Source: Bog-375 sp049698695 (GTDB taxonomy: Bacteria; Acidobacteriota; Terriglobia; Bryobacterales; Bryobacteraceae). Taken from it: DNA of 64,000 nt. Shown piece after piece: positions 24,543 to 33,564 of the stretch. The notes beneath the pieces are model-generated. The model searched no databases. It saw only the letters and a list, made by a program, of their open reading frames with translations, and was not told the DNA's origin. The stretch is from NCBI GenBank assembly GCA_049698695.1, contig JBAVYH010000003.1:1-64000 (forward strand), written 5' to 3'. Numbering within the stretch: the stretch's first letter is position 1; every line of letters starts with the position of its first letter. The position numbers were made by a program, and so were the translations under genes.

Positions 24543-25496
24543 ATGCTCCGCGTTCACCTGGAAAACGGCGCGGTTTCGGTGACTGAGGCGCCGCTGCCTG
24601 AGCGCCCTCCCGGCCACGCGCTGCTGCGGCTGCTGGTGGCCGGCATTTGCAATACCGACCTCGAATTGCAGCGCGGCTACTACAGCTTCGCCGGAACGCC
24701 CGGCCACGAATTCGTGGCCCAGGTGATCGAGGCCGACGACCGTGCGCTGCAGGGCAAACGCGTGGTGGGCGAAATCAACCTTGCCTGCACGCACTGCGAG
24801 TGGTGCCGCAAGGGCCTGGGCCGCCACTGTCCCAACCGCACCGTGCTCGGCATCGTCCGCCATCCCGGTGCGTTCGAGGAGTTTTTCACTCTGCCCGAAC
24901 GCAATCTGCACGTGCTGCCGGAAGGCATTCCAATCGAGCGCGCCGTCTTCGCCGAACCGCTCGCGGCGGCGTGCGAGATTCTCGACCAGGTGTCCATCCC
25001 GGCCTGCGCGCCGGTCGCGGTCCTGGGCGATGGTAAGCTGGGCCTGCTGGTGGCACAGGTGCTCGATGTCTATGGCTACCCCGTGCGCCTCTTCGGACGC
25101 CATCCGGAAAAATTGCGGATCGCAGAGGCTTCCGGCATCGCGACAGAACTTGCCGATGGCCAACTGCCCGTCTCCGAGTACGATTGGGTGGTCGACGCTA
25201 CCGGCTCGCCCCAGGGCTTGCGGCAAGCCGTCGCCATGGCGCGCCCGCGCGGCACCCTGATTCTGAAATCCACCGTGCACGGCGCCGTGGCGGTCGATAC
25301 CGCGCCCGTCATCGTCAATGAAGTGACGCTGGTCGGCTCGCGCTGCGGCCGGCTCGAAGCGGCCATCCCACTGCTGGACCACGCGCTGATTCGGACCGAG
25401 GGCATGATTGCAGCCCGCTTCCCGCTGCGCGATGCCGCGAGGGCCTTTGAGAAGGCAGCGCAGAAGGGCGTGCTGAAAGTGCTGCTGGAGGGTTGA
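24543..25496 (+). CDS. Zinc-dependent medium-chain alcohol dehydrogenase
   Basis: The 317-residue product has catalytic zinc ligands in GICNTD (Cys) and TPGHEFVA (His-Glu), and four structural-zinc cysteines in NLACTHCEWCRKGLGRHC. The Rossmann motif is VLGDGKLG. It is shorter than typical (about 340) and the substrate is unknown. ATG 24543 is preferred over in-frame starts that overlap thrC. TATTAT at 24531-24536 ends 6 bases before it, consistent with a leaderless message, although AAGGGA is also adjacent. Confidence 0.9.
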   Translation: MLRVHLENGAVSVTEAPLPERPPGHALLRLLVAGICNTDLELQRGYYSFAGTPGHEFVAQVIEADDRALQGKRVVGEINLACTHCEWCRKGLGRHCPNRTVLGIVRHPGAFEEFFTLPERNLHVLPEGIPIERAVFAEPLAAACEILDQVSIPACAPVAVLGDGKLGLLVAQVLDVYGYPVRLFGRHPEKLRIAEASGIATELADGQLPVSEYDWVVDATGSPQGLRQAVAMARPRGTLILKSTVHGAVAVDTAPVIVNEVTLVGSRCGRLEAAIPLLDHALIRTEGMIAARFPLRDAARAFEKAAQKGVLKVLLEG

Positions 25497-25538
25497 GGGA
25501 GGGATCATCTCGAGCCACGCGCCCGGCGTTGCCCGGCT

Positions 25539-25576
25539 GCACCGATTGACAATCGGTGCGCAGGTTATCAACCTGC
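25539..25576. repeat. Two tandem perfect hairpins
   Basis: GCACCGATT-GAC-AATCGGTGC (25539-25559, 9-bp arms) is followed at once by GCAGGTT-ATC-AACCTGC (25560-25576, 7-bp arms) and CCCAC. They follow the dehydrogenase stop codon. The second belongs to the same family as the elements at 27302 and 59680. Confidence 0.7.
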
Positions 25577-25642
25577 CCCACAACTCGACGCCTTTGCGCG
25601 CTGGGCGAGGCGCCTGAGCGGTGCTGACAAGTTAAAGCATGC

Positions 25643-25674
25643 CGTACCAGTTTACCTATGTATCATGGTACACT
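25643..25674 (+). promoter_or_regulatory. Inverted repeat and -10-like box before the small RHH-like gene
   Basis: GTACCA (25643-25648) and TGGTAC (25665-25670) form a 6-bp inverted repeat, and TACACT (25669-25674) lies 6 bases before the ATG at 25681. An autoregulatory operator is plausible for a small DNA-binding protein but is only inferred. Confidence 0.35.
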
Positions 25675-25680
25675 ACAACC

Positions 25681-25941
25681 ATGAAAGAGAAACAGCCTCA
25701 CCTCAAAATCGAGCGCGTCCAGACCGGCGTGCGTATGGAAAAGCGGTTACTCAAGGTGCTCAAGGCGCTGGCCGAGTATCATGACCTGACGCTGGGCGAT
25801 CTGCTCGAAGGCATTGTCCTGCACGCCTTCGAAGGCAAGGCTCCGTTCAGCCGCGATACTCTCAAGCTGGTGGCGGACTTGAAGCGCATCTACAAGCTGG
25901 ACCTCGATGCGGCAGCCAGCCACCGCCTGGTGGAAGAGTGA
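25681..25941 (+). CDS. Small ribbon-helix-helix-like protein
   Basis: The 86-residue product contains QTGVRMEKRLLKVLKALAEYH followed by LTLGDLLEGIVLHAFEG, the beta-strand plus two-helix rhythm of ribbon-helix-helix proteins, then a C-terminal helix. It may be a DNA-binding regulator or antitoxin-like protein, but no toxin gene is adjacent. ATG 25681 is chosen because it follows a -10-like box; the frame upstream to 25639 reads through the promoter. Function unproven. Confidence 0.6.
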   Translation: MKEKQPHLKIERVQTGVRMEKRLLKVLKALAEYHDLTLGDLLEGIVLHAFEGKAPFSRDTLKLVADLKRIYKLDLDAAASHRLVEE

Positions 25942-25972
25942 AGCTGCGTGGACGGCCCTGTCCTCTGTGCGG

Positions 25973-26436
25973 CTACCGTTGCGCGATTCCCGGATCGGCC
26001 AGCGGCAGCAACGTGACGCTCTCTTGTTCGTTGGGATCCGTGCGCGCCACCAACCAGACGCAAGGTTCGGTTTCGCTGGCGTTGTAAGGCAGGTGCGGGG
26101 TGCTGGCTGGAATGTACAGGAAATCACCCGCATGCAGCCGCACGTGCTCGCGCAGACCCTCTCCGAACCCATGCAGGCCTCGCCGGAAAGCACATAGACC
26201 GCGCTTTCGTGACGCTCGTGCAGGTGCGGCTTGGCGCGCACCAGCGGCGGAATCGTCACCCTGTGCAGGCAGAGCCCCTTCGCCCCGGCCGTTCCCGTGG
26301 AGACACCGGCAAAATACTCGAGGCCCTGCTTTCCGCGATACGGCGCGCTCCGCTCGGTCAGGACGCAGGTGCGTTCCGTCTCTCGCTGCATCGAGATCGA
26401 CTGCCCGCCGGGACTGCCGCGCTCTCCGCCATCCAT
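25973..26436 (-). pseudogene. Cupin-domain protein broken by a frameshift
   Basis: The ATG at 26436 opens a frame encoding a cupin: KPHLHERHESAVYVLSGEACMG carries the HxH...E metal ligands. At about 26165-26172 the homology moves to another frame, continuing GEGLREHVRLHAGDFLYIP and STPHLPYN (the second cupin motif with its His), to a stop at 25973. A single lost base at ATGGG-TTC explains this. It starts directly after larE. Either a recent pseudogene or an assembly error; without the shift it would be about 153 residues. Confidence 0.75.
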
Positions 26437-26439
26437 TCG

Positions 26440-27285
26440 TTACTTCTTCAGGTTCAGCACTTCGTTGAGCGAACCTTGCCGGTAGCCTTCCAGGTCCAGA
26501 GTGACGTACCGGAAGCCGAGCGATTTGAAGATCTCGGTGAAGCGTGCCGCCATCTCGATCGTCAATGCTTTCGCCATTTCCTCGCGAGCGATTTCGACGC
26601 GCACCACCTCGCCATGGAAGCGCACGCGAAACTGCCGGAAGCCCAGCGCCTTGATCTGTTCTTCGCCGGCCTCCACCGTCTTGACAGTCTCCGCCGTCAC
26701 CGGCGTCCCGTAGGGGATGCGCGAACTGAGGCACGCCGATGCCGGCCGGTCCCACGTCGGCAGACCCGCCACGCGCGAAAGCTCGCGGATTTCGGCTTTG
26801 GAAAGACCGGCATCGGCCAAGGGCGCTGCTACGCGATGCTGGGTGGCGGCGTTTTGGCCCGGGCGGTAATCGCCCAGGTCATCCACGTTCACGCCGTACA
26901 CGATATGTTCGAAACCGCGCTCGCGGCCCACTTGTTCGAGGCGCGTGAACAGCTCGTCTTTGCAATGGAAGCAGCGGTCGGGATTGTTGCGCGTGTAGTC
27001 GGGGTTCTCGAACTCGCGGGTCTCGATATATTCGTGCGCAATGCCAAACTGCGCCACGAACGCTTCAGCATCGCGCTTGTGCGATTCAGGAATGGAGGCG
27101 GAATCGGCGGTAACGGCGAGCGAGCCGGCGCCCACCGTGCGGTGCGCCGCCCACGCCAGGTAGGCCGAATCGGTGCCGCCGGAAAAAGCCACCAGCATGC
27201 GGCCCATGCCGCGCAGGATTGCGAAGAGCCGCTCTTCTTTTTCCCGCAGGCGCACCGGACTGGTGAGTTCAACTAGAGCAGCCAT
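26440..27285 (-). CDS. larE: ATP-dependent sulfur transferase LarE
   Basis: The 281-residue product has the PP-loop SGGTDSAYLAW at the N-terminus and the signature PASACLSSRIPYGTPVT, whose cysteine corresponds to the sacrificial sulfur donor of LarE. LarE adenylates and sulfurates the pyridinium precursor of the nickel-pincer nucleotide cofactor. Neither larB, larC nor a lactate racemase gene is in the window, so the link to that cofactor is by family only. A CFHC pair occurs at about residue 118. ATG 27285 begins MAALVELTSP; upstream in-frame codons overlap a hairpin repeat. Confidence 0.9.
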   Translation of the reverse strand: MAALVELTSPVRLREKEERLFAILRGMGRMLVAFSGGTDSAYLAWAAHRTVGAGSLAVTADSASIPESHKRDAEAFVAQFGIAHEYIETREFENPDYTRNNPDRCFHCKDELFTRLEQVGRERGFEHIVYGVNVDDLGDYRPGQNAATQHRVAAPLADAGLSKAEIRELSRVAGLPTWDRPASACLSSRIPYGTPVTAETVKTVEAGEEQIKALGFRQFRVRFHGEVVRVEIAREEMAKALTIEMAARFTEIFKSLGFRYVTLDLEGYRQGSLNEVLNLKK

Positions 27286-27301
27286 ATTGCTTCCAACAGT
27301 T

Positions 27302-27320
27302 GGCAGGTCGGGGACCTGCC
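27302..27320. repeat. Hairpin of the CTGCCCCAC family
   Basis: GGCAGGTC-GGG-GACCTGCC forms a perfect 8-bp stem followed by CCAC, in the gap between gyrA and larE. It may end gyrA transcription, but there is no T-tract. Confidence 0.6.
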
Positions 27321-27330
27321 CCACTTCAGT

Positions 27331-29874
27331 CTACTGGACCGGCAGCTCCTCCTGGGTGGGGCCGTTGCCGTTTTCCGTATCGGGGATCACACTGGCAGCG
27401 GCCACCTTGTCGCCTTCATCCAGGCTCACCAGGCGCACGCCCTGGGTCGAGCGGCCCACCTGGCGGATGGTGGAAGACTCGATGCGAATGATCTTGCCGT
27501 TCTGGCTGACAATCATCAGGTCGGTATCTTCCTTCACCGAAAGCACCGCGACCACTTTGCCGGTCTTGGCGGTGGTCTTCATGTTGATGACGCCCTTGCC
27601 GCCGCGCGCGGTTAGCCGGTAATCCTCGAGCTTGGTGCGCTTGCCGAAGCCGTTTTCCGCGATCGAAAGAATGAGACCCTCTTTTTCGACCACTTCCATG
27701 CCCACCAGGAAATCTCCCTCCGGCAAATGCATCGCGCGCACGCCGCGCGCCTGCCGGCCCATGGGGCGCACCTGGCTTTCGGCGAAGCGGATGGCCTGTC
27801 CGTGGTGCGAGCCCAGGAAAATATAGTTGCTGCCGTTGGTGATCTTGGCGCCAATCAGCTCATCGCCTTCATCGAGCGAGACTGCGATGATGCCGCGCGA
27901 CATGGGATTGTCGAACTCGGTCAGCTCCGATTTCTTGATCACCCCGTGACGCGTCACCATCACCACGAACTGGTCGGGCACGAAATTCGCCACCGCCAGA
28001 AACGCCTTCACGGTTTCATCCGGTTGCAGGTTGATCAAATTGGAAATATGCTTGCCCTTGCCGGTGGTGGTGGCGTCGGGAATTTCGTAAGCCTTCAGCC
28101 AATATACGCGCCCGCGCGTGGTGAAGATCAACAGGTAAGCGTGCGTGGAGGCGATAATCAGGTGCTCCACGAAGTCTTCCGTGCGCGTCCCCATGCCGAT
28201 GCGCCCCTTGCCGCCGCGCGTCTGCCGGCGGTAGGTGTCGACGGAGGTGCGTTTCAGGTAGCCGCCGCGCGTCACCGTCACCGCCGTGTCTTCCACGGCC
28301 ACCAGGTCCTCCAGGCGGATTTCGCCCGAGTCCTCGATGATCTCGGTGCGCCGCTCGTCGCCGTATTCCTTCTGAACTTCCTTCAACTCCTTCACGATCA
28401 GCTCGCGCAACACTTTGTCAGAGCCCAGAATCTCGAGGTATTCGGCAATGCGCCGCTGGATCTCGGCCAGCTCATCGAGAATCTTCTGCCGCTCCATGCC
28501 GGTCAGGCGCTGCAGTTGCAGCTCGATGATCGCTTGCGCCTGCCGCTCCGTGAACTCGAAGCGCCCGATCAGCGAATCGCGCGCTTCGCGCGGCGCCTTG
28601 GCGGCGCGGATCAGTTTGATGACTTCATCCAGATTGTCCAGCGCCTTCTGGAAGCCCAGCAAAATGTGCTCGCGCTCGCGCGCCTTGCGGAGTTCATACT
28701 CGGTGCGCCGTCGCACCACGTCCACACGGTGATCGATGAAGCACTTGATGATCTCCACCAGGCCCAGTTCGCGCGGCTGCCCATTGACGATCGAGAGCAT
28801 GATGACGCCGAAACCGGTTTGCAGTTGGGTGTGCTTGTAAAGGTTGTTGAGCACCACCTCGGCCTGCTCGCCCCGCTTCAGCTCGATGGTGATGCGCATG
28901 CCGTCGCGGTCGCTATGGTCGAGCACGTCCGCCACGCCTTCGATACGCTTCTCGTTCACCATTGCGGCGATCTGTTCGAGCAGCTTCGACTTGTTCACCT
29001 GGTAGGGAATCTCGGTAACCACGATCTGATCTTTGTCCTTGCCCACCCGCTCGATGGCGGCCTTGGCGCGCAGCTTGAGCTGGCCGCGGCCTCTGGTGTA
29101 CGCGTCGATAATTCCCTGCCGGCCCAGAATGAATCCGCCCGTCGGAAAGTCCGGCCCCGGTACCATTTCGAGGATCTTCGAGAGCGGCGCATTCGGATGC
29201 TGCACCAGGTAGATCGCCGCATTGACAACTTCGTTCAGGTTGTGCGGCGGAATATTGGTTGCCATCCCCACCGCAATGCCGGACGAGCCATTCACCAGCA
29301 GGTTGGGAACGCGCGTCGGCAGCACCTCCGGCTCCTGTTCGCTGCCGTCGTAGTTGGGTTTGAAATCGACGGTTTCCTTGTCGATGTCTTCGAGCACCGC
29401 CGTCGCCACCCACGACATGCGCGCTTCGGTATACCGGGAGGCGGCCGGCGGGTCCCCATCCACCGAACCAAAATTGCCCTGCCCATCCACCAGCGGATAG
29501 CGCATGGAAAAGCCCTGCGCCATGCGGACCAGGGCATCGTAGATGGCCATGTCGCCGTGCGGATGATACTTGCCCATGCAATCGCCCACGATGCGCGCGC
29601 ATTTGCGCGTCGCCTTGTTGGGCGCCAGGCCCATCTGCTGCATCGTGTAGAGAATGCGCCGGTGCACCGGCTTCAACCCGTCGCGAATGTCGGGCAGCGC
29701 GCGGCCCACGATCACGCTCATGGCGTAATCCAGATAGCTGCGCCGCATCTCCTCTTCGATGTTGATCGGGACGAGGTTTTTGTTGCCGTCACCACCCGGC
29801 GTTCCGGGCAAAGGGAGCGTTCCGCCGGATGGCGGCGGAGGCGGCCCCTGAGGTGGCAATTCCTGGTCTGGCAA
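27331..29874 (-). CDS. gyrA: DNA gyrase subunit A
   Basis: The 847-residue product is the breakage-reunion subunit of a type IIA topoisomerase. The catalytic Tyr is in AASRYTEARMS. The C-terminal beta-pinwheel contains the GyrA-box variant QTRGGKG, which indicates gyrase rather than Topo IV. Before the core there is a Pro/Gly-rich leader of about 36 residues. In the quinolone-resistance region, YHPHGDMAIYD, Met109 occupies the position of E. coli Ser83. The TTG start at 29874 has AGGAG upstream. gyrB is not adjacent. Confidence 0.95.
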   Translation of the reverse strand: MPDQELPPQGPPPPPSGGTLPLPGTPGGDGNKNLVPINIEEEMRRSYLDYAMSVIVGRALPDIRDGLKPVHRRILYTMQQMGLAPNKATRKCARIVGDCMGKYHPHGDMAIYDALVRMAQGFSMRYPLVDGQGNFGSVDGDPPAASRYTEARMSWVATAVLEDIDKETVDFKPNYDGSEQEPEVLPTRVPNLLVNGSSGIAVGMATNIPPHNLNEVVNAAIYLVQHPNAPLSKILEMVPGPDFPTGGFILGRQGIIDAYTRGRGQLKLRAKAAIERVGKDKDQIVVTEIPYQVNKSKLLEQIAAMVNEKRIEGVADVLDHSDRDGMRITIELKRGEQAEVVLNNLYKHTQLQTGFGVIMLSIVNGQPRELGLVEIIKCFIDHRVDVVRRRTEYELRKAREREHILLGFQKALDNLDEVIKLIRAAKAPREARDSLIGRFEFTERQAQAIIELQLQRLTGMERQKILDELAEIQRRIAEYLEILGSDKVLRELIVKELKEVQKEYGDERRTEIIEDSGEIRLEDLVAVEDTAVTVTRGGYLKRTSVDTYRRQTRGGKGRIGMGTRTEDFVEHLIIASTHAYLLIFTTRGRVYWLKAYEIPDATTTGKGKHISNLINLQPDETVKAFLAVANFVPDQFVVMVTRHGVIKKSELTEFDNPMSRGIIAVSLDEGDELIGAKITNGSNYIFLGSHHGQAIRFAESQVRPMGRQARGVRAMHLPEGDFLVGMEVVEKEGLILSIAENGFGKRTKLEDYRLTARGGKGVINMKTTAKTGKVVAVLSVKEDTDLMIVSQNGKIIRIESSTIRQVGRSTQGVRLVSLDEGDKVAAASVIPDTENGNGPTQEELPVQ

Positions 29875-29901
29875 GTTGGCTCCTGTTGCGAGGTAAGTCC
29901 T

Positions 29902-29931
29902 ATTTTAGCAAATGTTTAGTCGATAGAACAA
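29902..29931 (-). promoter_or_regulatory. Probable gyrA promoter
   Basis: On the minus strand TTGTTC (29931-29926) and TAAAAT (29907-29902) are separated by 18 bases, upstream of the gyrA ribosome-binding site. This is a reasonable housekeeping-type promoter. Confidence 0.5.
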
Positions 29932-30001
29932 ATGCTCGTTATTTCGTCGTTTCTTCGCCTGCTAAGCCTGCCATCGCCGCGCCCATGTATGATGGGGGTT
30001 C

Positions 30002-31747
30002 GTGACTCAACTCCGGAGCCGGAAGCGCGCCCAGCCCGCGCCCGTTTTGCCGCCCCCCACCCCTCCTCCGCGCCGCCTCGGCCTGCTGCTGATCGTGCTC
30101 TCCGCCATCCTCTGCCTCGGCCTGTTTTCACCGGAAATTCGCGATTCCGATTTCTGGTGGCATTTGCGGACTGGCCAGTACATTGTGGAAACGCACTCAC
30201 TGCCGGTTCCCGATCCGTTTGCCTATACCACCGCCGCGGCTCCGCTGGCGTACGCGGGCGAAGGCGCCGTGCGGCACTTCAACCTGACGCACGAGTGGCT
30301 GGCGCAGGTGCTCCTCTACTCCGCGTACCGCGTCGGCGGCTTTCCTGGAGTGGTGTTGTTCCGCGCGCTGCTGTTGGCGGCGTTTTGCGGCCTCGCTGGT
30401 TTCGTAGCATGGCGGCGCTCGGGCGTGCCGGACCGGGGCTGGATGGCCGGCCTCGCCGCAGCCGCCATCGCGTTTCCCTTCGCGCTCGACCGGCCGCAGC
30501 TCTTCACTTACTTGTTCCTCGCCCTGACGGTGGTGGTTCTGGAGTCGCGCCGGCGGTTGTGGCTGCTGCCGCCTCTGTTTTTGATTTGGGCCAATTGCCA
30601 CGGCGGCTTCTTCCTGGGCTGGGTGGTACTGGCGGCGTACTGCGCCGAGGCGCTGGTGGCCCGCGTGCGGGGTAAGTCGCTCCCTGAAGTACGCACCTTG
30701 TGGCCGTGGTCCGCCGTCGCGGTATTAGCATCGGGAATCAATCCGAACGGCTTCCGCGCGGTGCAGGTTCTGTTGCTCTATCGATCGAGCGCGATGCAAT
30801 CCCACCTGCTCGAGTGGGGCCGGCCGCCGCTCTGGCCCCCGCCCTTGTTCGGCGTGCTCCTGGCCGCCGCCGCGGGCGCCATGGTGTGGCAACGGCGCAA
30901 GGTACGGATCGGCGACTGGTTGCTGCTGGCCGCCTTTTCTACGGGCGCGTTCACCGCCGAGCGGAACACCATCTTCATGGGCTTCTTCGCGCCGGTTTTT
31001 CTGGCCAGCTATCTGCCGTGGAAACGCCTGCTACCCGCTCTCGCCGGTTGGGCCGCGGCGGCAGCGCTGGCTGCCGGCATCTTCTGGGGAATAGTGGCGG
31101 GCAATTTTTTTCAGCTTCACGCCGCCGAATGGCGTTATCCAGCGGGCGCGGCCGATTTCCTGGAAGCGCACGATGTTACCGGCCGCATGTTCAATACTTA
31201 TGAGTACGGAGGCTATCTTATCTGGCGCTTGTGGCCACGCGGGCGGGTATTTATCGATGGCCGCGCGCTGAGCGAGCGGATATTCGACGATTACGCCCGC
31301 ATTTTATACAATCACGATGCTTCCGGCGGCAAGAGCGCGGAGCAGTTACTCGGCCAGTACGGGATTCAGGTAATCATCATGAACACGTTCGAGTATGTCA
31401 CCGGCACCGTGTATCTGCTGGCTCCCGCGCTGGCCGATCCCGCGCAGACCGAATGGAAACTGGTCTACCGCGACCCCCAGGCTCTGGTGTGGATGCGGCG
31501 CCCGCCCGCCGGAGTAGCGCCGCTCGGTTCGCTCGAAGTCTTCGGCCAGATGGAAGCCGAGTGCGGCCTGCACCTCGACCGCGAGCCCGGCCTTCCCCGC
31601 TGCGCCCGCAGCCTCGCTCAGACCTTCGCTAAGATCGGCGATTTCACCCGCGCCCGCCGCTGGCTCGGCGCGTATCTCGAACATCCGCACCCCCCGGACC
31701 CCGAAGCCGAGCAGGCCTACCGGCAGTACGTCAGCGCGGGAAAATGA
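30002..31747 (+). CDS. Polytopic membrane protein, glycosyltransferase-C-like
   Basis: The 581-residue product has about ten hydrophobic segments between residues 27 and 375, and then a soluble C-terminal domain of about 200 residues. The first loop contains EIRDSDFWWHLRTGQYIVET, a DxDxxWHL-type motif typical of a family of predicted GT-C-like or PMT-like membrane proteins. The C-terminal region includes FNTYEYGGYLIW and RVFIDGRALSE, conserved in that family. The substrate is unknown. It starts at GTG 30002, 8 bases after TATGAT (29988-29993). The next gene overlaps its stop (ATGA). Confidence 0.8.
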   Translation: MTQLRSRKRAQPAPVLPPPTPPPRRLGLLLIVLSAILCLGLFSPEIRDSDFWWHLRTGQYIVETHSLPVPDPFAYTTAAAPLAYAGEGAVRHFNLTHEWLAQVLLYSAYRVGGFPGVVLFRALLLAAFCGLAGFVAWRRSGVPDRGWMAGLAAAAIAFPFALDRPQLFTYLFLALTVVVLESRRRLWLLPPLFLIWANCHGGFFLGWVVLAAYCAEALVARVRGKSLPEVRTLWPWSAVAVLASGINPNGFRAVQVLLLYRSSAMQSHLLEWGRPPLWPPPLFGVLLAAAAGAMVWQRRKVRIGDWLLLAAFSTGAFTAERNTIFMGFFAPVFLASYLPWKRLLPALAGWAAAAALAAGIFWGIVAGNFFQLHAAEWRYPAGAADFLEAHDVTGRMFNTYEYGGYLIWRLWPRGRVFIDGRALSERIFDDYARILYNHDASGGKSAEQLLGQYGIQVIIMNTFEYVTGTVYLLAPALADPAQTEWKLVYRDPQALVWMRRPPAGVAPLGSLEVFGQMEAECGLHLDREPGLPRCARSLAQTFAKIGDFTRARRWLGAYLEHPHPPDPEAEQAYRQYVSAGK

Positions 31748-33264
31748 TACTCTTCATGACGCCCGTATATCGACGTGCATTGCAAGACAAGCTGTTGTTA
31801 CTAGCCGCCCTCTTTGCCATTGTGTGGGCAGTAATCCGGGCCTGCCTGCAATCGATCACCATGGATGAGGCCAACACTTATTTCTGGTTTGTCGCCACGT
31901 CAAACGTCTGGTATCCCTTCTCGAACAACCATATCCTCAACACGCTGCTGATGTGGATTACGACTCATGCATTAGGCACGTCCATCATCACCATCCGGGC
32001 GCCTGCTCTCCTCGGTGCGATTCTTTACGTTGGTGTTTGCCATTTCTTGTGCCGGAACATTACGGATCGGTTCAGTATTCAGCTCCCGGTTTTCATTTGT
32101 TTGATTTACAATCCCTTTATCTTCGATTACATGGTGGCAGCGCGCGGCTACGGCCTGGCGAATGCTTTCCTGCTGGCGGCGATTGCGGTTCCAGTGTGGC
32201 ACCGCGTGAAGAGCCGGCCTTCCCTGCGCCAGTCCTGCGCATTGGCATCGCTGGCGCTGGGGCTCTCGTTCAGCGCGAATTACTCATTTGCCTTTGCCGA
32301 TCTGGCGACGTTTCTCGCGATTACAGCGTGGGCTATACGCCATCGCGGCAGGGAGTCCGTGGTACGCACGGTGGGATTCTGCGCCCTGCCGGGGCTGCTG
32401 GTCGCGCTCCTGATATGCGGTTATCCCATGTTGCACTGGTGGGGCTATGACTATGGTATCGGCGCGCATTCGCTCAAAGAAATGCGGCAGAGCCTGGTGC
32501 AGTCTTCGCTCTATCGCCTCGACCCGCGGTTCCAAGGGACCGCATGGTACAAGGCGATGAGTCTGCTGAGGCCGTTGCTGTTGCCTGTTTTCCTGATTCT
32601 CTGTTTTTGCCGGATTGTGTCGGCGTGGCTCGACGGCTCGTGGCTTCAGGACAAGCGCGCCCGGTGGCTGGGAAGATTCGGCGCCGCGCTCGCCGGCATC
32701 GTGACGCTGTGCGTGCTGATGCACTGGCTGGCATCCCGCTTCTACAGACTGCCCCTGCCCTTGGGCCGGGCGGGAATTTTTCTGCTGCCGTTGTGCACTC
32801 TTCTTGGAGGTGTCATCGTGGCAGCGCCGGCCCGCTCCCTGATCTCTCAGTGGCTCCGCCGCGGCCTCACCGCCGTGTCTCTCTGCCTGGCTCTTTACTT
32901 TCTGCTCTGCCTGCGCCTGTCCTACTTTAAGGAATATCAATGGGACGCGGATGCAAAGCAGGTCTATTCCGTCTTAGCACGCTACAACCATACCTATGGT
33001 GTCACCGATGTCGGAATGTTCGATCTGTCCGCCTTTGCACTGAACTACTACCGCGCGTTGTCCAAGGCAGAGACATTCCCTGAGTTTAAGCCGGAGCCTC
33101 CCACCCCCCCCGCCGACAAGTTTGTCTATGTCATGAGTCGAGTGAATGAGCGGAGCTTCATCGACAAAGAGAAGCTGGTGATTGTTTACCGGGGCAAATT
33201 CTCCGATACAGTAGTCGCGGTCAAACCCGGTGGGCCGATTCCGCCGACCATGGTCAACCCCTGA
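31744..33264 (+). CDS. Polytopic membrane protein, possible PMT/ArnT-like glycosyltransferase
   Basis: The 506-residue product has many transmembrane segments (for example LLLLAALFAIVWAVI and LLPVFLILCFCRIV). An early luminal loop, SITMDEANTYFWF, has the acidic DE pair typical of GT-C enzymes. RGYGLANAF and a soluble C-terminal tail ending in Pro-rich residues follow. It starts with an ATG overlapping the stop of the preceding membrane-protein gene by 4 bases, so both are probably parts of one envelope-glycan or lipid-linked sugar process. The donor and acceptor cannot be inferred. Its base composition is lower in GC than its neighbours. Confidence 0.75.
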   Translation: MILFMTPVYRRALQDKLLLLAALFAIVWAVIRACLQSITMDEANTYFWFVATSNVWYPFSNNHILNTLLMWITTHALGTSIITIRAPALLGAILYVGVCHFLCRNITDRFSIQLPVFICLIYNPFIFDYMVAARGYGLANAFLLAAIAVPVWHRVKSRPSLRQSCALASLALGLSFSANYSFAFADLATFLAITAWAIRHRGRESVVRTVGFCALPGLLVALLICGYPMLHWWGYDYGIGAHSLKEMRQSLVQSSLYRLDPRFQGTAWYKAMSLLRPLLLPVFLILCFCRIVSAWLDGSWLQDKRARWLGRFGAALAGIVTLCVLMHWLASRFYRLPLPLGRAGIFLLPLCTLLGGVIVAAPARSLISQWLRRGLTAVSLCLALYFLLCLRLSYFKEYQWDADAKQVYSVLARYNHTYGVTDVGMFDLSAFALNYYRALSKAETFPEFKPEPPTPPADKFVYVMSRVNERSFIDKEKLVIVYRGKFSDTVVAVKPGGPIPPTMVNP

Positions 33265-33291
33265 GTCAGCGTCGCCGAGCCGCGGTCAAGC

Positions 33292-33564
33292 CTACAAAAA
33301 CGCCATCGTCTTGACGCCGGAAATGTCGAAGCGTTTGCGGCAGCGCAGGTTCTTGCAGGCTACCTTATCGTCCATCAGCACCATGTAGCTCTGCGCTTTG
33401 GCGAACTTGGCGCGGTCGCGCTCGTCGCCGCCGGGCGGCAAGCGGTCCTTCTTTTTGCGCACCACCCAGTGCAGATCGTACGACTCCGCGCTGCGGCAGT
33501 ACGGGCAGTTCAAGGTGGCAGGCTTGGTCGCCTGGCTTTCGGTGTAGTAAGCTCGCTCGTCCAT
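33292..33564 (-). CDS. Small zinc-ribbon protein
   Basis: The 90-residue product has two Cys pairs, NCPYCRS and CKNLRCRKRF, about 50 residues apart, as expected of a zinc ribbon. The middle is charged (RKKKDRLPPGGDERDRAKF). It could bind nucleic acid or protein; I cannot name a function. The ATG at 33564 shares a base with the stop of a 39-residue frame upstream (TGATG), so it is probably the last gene of a small operon on this strand. Confidence 0.7.
   Translation of the reverse strand: MDERAYYTESQATKPATLNCPYCRSAESYDLHWVVRKKKDRLPPGGDERDRAKFAKAQSYMVLMDDKVACKNLRCRKRFDISGVKTMAFL

Noticed and set aside
25539..25582. CRISPR-like repeat pair
   Set aside because: Two different hairpins, no repeat-spacer regularity and no cas genes; a dispersed palindrome instead.
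27331..29874. ParC/topoisomerase IV instead of GyrA
   Set aside because: The C-terminal domain keeps a GyrA box (QTRGGKG; second position varies among GyrA proteins), and the six-bladed pinwheel repeats are complete.
27727..29919. 730-codon plus-strand frame opposite gyrA
   Set aside because: His/Arg/Leu-rich antisense frame of a certain gyrase gene.
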